DNA of 8,389 nt, taken from Proteiniphilum sp. (GTDB lineage: Bacteria; Bacteroidota; Bacteroidia; Bacteroidales; Dysgonomonadaceae). Below are positions 6,201-8,389 of the stretch, piece by piece. The stretch's first letter is position 1. The number at the start of each line of letters is the position of its first letter. A program made the translations under genes and the position numbers. Below the pieces are notes generated by a model. That model was not told where the DNA came from. It worked only from the letters and a program-made list of their open reading frames with translations, and did no database searches. The stretch spans positions 1-8,389 of the forward strand of contig JAENWZ010000085.1 of assembly GCA_016649795.1 (NCBI GenBank). The letters run 5' to 3'.

Positions 6201-7574
6201 GTGGATGACAATCCCCTCCGTCATCTCATCAAAAAGTCATTAAGAATGTTACGAGTAAAAATACAGCACAAGTATCATTTAACCTGCACCCAATGCGGAT
6301 ATGAAACGCCCAATTTCTGGACGTGGTTCGAGCAGGACCAGCAATGTCCCAAATGTGGGAGCAGGCACTCCGAAGTGTGGTACAACAGAAGATATCAGCG
6401 CCTGTCGCGTATGATGAAACGGAAGCCTGACAGTTTCTGGCACTATTTTCCCTTTCTCCCTTTGCTGAGAAGAAGGCATATTATTTCGAAAGGTGAAGGG
6501 GCTATTCCCGTAGAGCAGTGGAGCTTCCTGCAGGAGTTTGCCAAAAAGAACTACAATCTGGATATCAATGTTCATGTTTACCGTAACGATCTTAACGGCG
6601 GCACGGGGACCTTTAAGGATACAGCGGCGTCCATGGCAGCCAGCCTGTTCAATGAAATAGGGATCAAACAGTATTGTATTGCATCAACAGGCAATTCTGC
6701 AACGGCATATGCCAAGTACCTATCGATGGCTGGGGTAAACTGTTCTGTCTTCATGCCGGAGGATGCCATTAAGACTTCCGAGGCAACAATCAGTTCATAC
6801 GGACAGCAGGTCTTTCGTGTGATGGGTGATTATGCCAAAGCCAAAGAGATCGCTGCCGGTTATGCCAAACTGCACAATATTCCTATCTCCACAGGCAACA
6901 TAGACCCCATCCGTGTGGAAGCCAAAAAGACCATGGTGTTCGAATGGCTCCGCCAGATGGAGAAATTCCCTGATGTCTATATTCAGGCTGTGAGCGGTGG
7001 AACGGGACCCATTGCAATAGATAAGGGCATTCGTGAGATCAACCATCTCCATCCCGAGCTGAAGAATCCTCGTTTTATGCTGGTGCAGACAGATTGCTGC
7101 GACCCCATGGTGCAGGCCTGGGAGAAGGCGGAAGCTGAGGGTTTTCCGGAGGGGTTTGAAAAAGATTATCCTGTCATCGATCATCCGCAGACGGAGGTGC
7201 CCACGCTGGCTACAGGCAACCCGGCCACTTACCCGATCGTAGCCAAGCTGGTGAAAAAAACGGGGGGAACATTTCTCAGGATGCGTGAAAAGAAACTGTT
7301 GGCGGTAGGAAAACTAACTGCTTACGAACAGAAAGTGATCCCCGGTCCGGCTTCTGCCGTCTGCCTTGCCGGGTTCTTTATCGCATTGCGGAAGAATCTG
7401 ATCAAAGACGGGGAGACTGTGCTGATCAATATTGGCGAAGGACCTAACCGCGCACCTCTTTTCCTCGAGCAGATGATCTACACCACGCACAACGTAAACA
7501 ACGTGGATGAATGCGAACCTCACTCCATTGACAATTACCGTGCGCAGCTCTGGAACGATGTGCTGGAAGACTAA
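6201..7574 (+). CDS. Threonine-synthase-like PLP enzyme with N-terminal zinc ribbon; probable cysteate synthase
   Basis: A 457-residue fold-type II PLP enzyme. A zinc ribbon comes first: Cys29-x2-Cys32, then Cys49-x2-Cys52. A basic, aromatic linker follows ('RRYQRLSRMMKRK', 'PLLRRRH', about 63-93), then the catalytic domain. Lys139 in 'GGTGTFKDTAAS' should hold PLP, 'ASTGNSATAYAKYL' (161-174) is the substrate-carboxylate loop, 'DPIRVEAKKT' (235-244) resembles threonine synthase, and 'SGGTG' (265-269) should bind the cofactor phosphate. Such enzymes replace a phosphate or similar group at the beta or gamma carbon of an amino acid. Cysteate synthase, which makes cysteate from O-phosphoserine and sulfite, belongs here. 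The start is uncertain: GTG at 6201 lies five bases after the upstream stop, and ATG at 6246 would remove 15 residues yet keep the whole zinc ribbon. Threonine synthase is the main alternative. Confidence 0.75.
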   Translation: MDDNPLRHLIKKSLRMLRVKIQHKYHLTCTQCGYETPNFWTWFEQDQQCPKCGSRHSEVWYNRRYQRLSRMMKRKPDSFWHYFPFLPLLRRRHIISKGEGAIPVEQWSFLQEFAKKNYNLDINVHVYRNDLNGGTGTFKDTAASMAASLFNEIGIKQYCIASTGNSATAYAKYLSMAGVNCSVFMPEDAIKTSEATISSYGQQVFRVMGDYAKAKEIAAGYAKLHNIPISTGNIDPIRVEAKKTMVFEWLRQMEKFPDVYIQAVSGGTGPIAIDKGIREINHLHPELKNPRFMLVQTDCCDPMVQAWEKAEAEGFPEGFEKDYPVIDHPQTEVPTLATGNPATYPIVAKLVKKTGGTFLRMREKKLLAVGKLTAYEQKVIPGPASAVCLAGFFIALRKNLIKDGETVLINIGEGPNRAPLFLEQMIYTTHNVNNVDECEPHSIDNYRAQLWNDVLED

Positions 7575-7625
7575 ACTATTATTTTTTCTTGTTCACACTC
7601 ATTCTTGCACCCGTTAGCTGCTTAC

Positions 7626-7712
7626 TCACTATTTGATAAGTACTCGCTACGCTCAAACAGCTTATCAAATTGCGTTCTTTTCGCAGAACGGGTACCCGAA
7701 AGAATTTAGTGA
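7626..7712. repeat. Cluster of inverted repeats, possible small dispersed intergenic element
   Basis: Nested and adjacent palindromes fill this stretch. TCACTA (7626-7631) pairs with TAGTGA (7707-7712). Inside, a perfect 10-bp arm ATTTGATAAG (7631-7640) pairs with CTTATCAAAT (7661-7670) around 20 bases. CGTTCT (7673-7678) pairs with AGAACG (7685-7690), and CGGGTACCCG (7689-7698) is a perfect palindrome. The outer pair encloses the others like a multi-branched structure. No transposase gene or target duplication is evident. The 20-base centre contains CTCGCTACGCTCAAACAG, which resembles a motif I associate with intergenic repeats in this phylum. It may also block read-through between the PLP enzyme genes and the SDR gene. 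Confidence 0.55.
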
Positions 7713-7779
7713 TACTTCTAAAAAATAATGCTTTTATTAATAAAAAAAAGAGTATTGAACGCTGTAACTGATAAACTGA

Positions 7780-8389
7780 ATGCTGACCAACAAAATAATA
7801 TGGATTACGGGTGCCTCCTCCGGTATCGGGGAAGCGTGTGCTTATCAGTTCGCCCGGGAGAAAGCCAGTCTTATTCTTACGTCCACACGGGCTGAACGGC
7901 TGGCAGAGGTGCAGAAAGAGTGCATCCGTCTGGGTGCACAGTGCGAGATATTGCCTTATGACCTCACTGACCTTAACCATATTGATGAGCTGGCTGACAA
8001 AGCTGTTTCCTTTTTCGGAAAAATTGATATCGCTTTTCTCAATGCCGGCATCAGCCAGCGTTCCAAAACAGTGGATACCTCTTCAGAGGTTGACAGGAAA
8101 ATTATGGATGTGAACTTCTTCGCGCCGGTGAGAATAACCAAATCGCTCCTTCCCGGGATGATTGCACAGGGAGGTGGCACCATTGCGGTGACAAGCAGCA
8201 TCGCCGGCAAGTTCGGTTTCCCGCTGCGCTCGGCATACTCCTCCTCCAAGTTCGCCCTCTATGGATTCTTCGAAACGGTGCAGGCTGAATATTTCAGCGA
8301 CAATATCCGTGTGGTGATGGTCTGTCCCGGGAGGGTACGTACAGCGATCTCCTGCAACGCGCTTGAGGGCGATGGTACGAAGCATGGAA
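7780..8389 (+). CDS. Short-chain dehydrogenase/reductase, 3' end outside window; candidate 3-ketocapnine reductase
   Basis: The frame opens at ATG 7780 and stays open to the window end, giving 203 codons of a protein normally about 250-280 residues long. It is a classical SDR. 'WITGASSGIG' (8-17) is the dinucleotide-binding glycine motif, and Arg37 after the second strand ('TSTRAERL') suggests NADP(H) preference. 'LNAG' (87-90), Asn112, Ser140 in 'TSSIAG', Tyr153 and Lys157 in 'AYSSSK', and 'CPGRVRT' are all as expected. So the catalytic Asn-Ser-Tyr-Lys set is complete. 'NALEGDGTKHG' near the visible end is like a tail seen in DHRS7-type Bacteroidota SDRs. It lies 205 bases beyond the two PLP genes, separated by repeats, so it may have its own promoter. 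Position and family make it a candidate for reducing a 3-keto sulfonolipid intermediate, but SDR substrates cannot be read from sequence. Confidence 0.88.
   Translation, partial: MLTNKIIWITGASSGIGEACAYQFAREKASLILTSTRAERLAEVQKECIRLGAQCEILPYDLTDLNHIDELADKAVSFFGKIDIAFLNAGISQRSKTVDTSSEVDRKIMDVNFFAPVRITKSLLPGMIAQGGGTIAVTSSIAGKFGFPLRSAYSSSKFALYGFFETVQAEYFSDNIRVVMVCPGRVRTAISCNALEGDGTKHG

Noticed and set aside
6795..7184. Reverse-strand 129-codon open frame opposite the threonine-synthase-like gene
   Set aside because: It is antisense to a conserved PLP domain, with no start context or family resemblance.
7575..7600. T-rich stretch right after the threonine-synthase-like stop codon, considered as an intrinsic terminator
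   Set aside because: No stem of useful length precedes the T-run, so it does not meet the usual hairpin-plus-T-tract pattern.

Overview
The window looks like chromosomal DNA of a Bacteroidota bacterium, probably order Bacteroidales. The protein families are typical of that phylum: short OmpH/Skp periplasmic chaperone, single-subunit short PSD-type phosphatidylserine decarboxylase, and a small membrane protein resembling DUF4834. Start codons mostly lack a clear Shine-Dalgarno sequence, and two possible promoters fit the Bacteroides-type -7 box (TAnnTTTG). The genus cannot be fixed from the sequence; a Dysgonomonadaceae/Porphyromonadaceae-like origin is only an impression. All recognised genes are on the + strand. 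I saw no tRNA, rRNA, CRISPR array, insertion sequence or phage gene.

Bases 1-768 are the 3' end of infB (translation initiation factor IF-2). A 224-base gap with two stem-loops follows. Bases 993-4402 are a tightly packed envelope and lipid run: an OmpH/Skp chaperone, murI (D-glutamate for peptidoglycan), a CvpA-family membrane protein, psd and pssA. PssA makes phosphatidylserine and Psd decarboxylates it to phosphatidylethanolamine, so the last two encode consecutive steps in reverse gene order. A small one-helix membrane protein (4473-4721) follows behind a plausible promoter of its own, and a hairpin at 4776-4803 probably closes that unit.

Bases 4933-8389 hold the most interesting part: a PLP-dependent alpha-oxoamine synthase (acyl-CoA/acyl-ACP:amino acid condensing enzyme), then after 5 bases a threonine-synthase-like PLP enzyme with an N-terminal zinc ribbon, then after a 205-base gap the start of a short-chain dehydrogenase/reductase that runs off the window end. 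I infer that this is a sulfonolipid (capnine-type) pathway: a cysteate synthase makes cysteate from phosphoserine and sulfite, an acyltransferase condenses it with a fatty acyl thioester, and an SDR reduces the 3-keto product. Enzyme families are clear from the sequence; substrates are inference from family resemblance and co-location.

The gap before the SDR gene (7575-7779) contains a dense set of inverted repeats (7626-7712) that looks like a small dispersed intergenic element rather than a gene.
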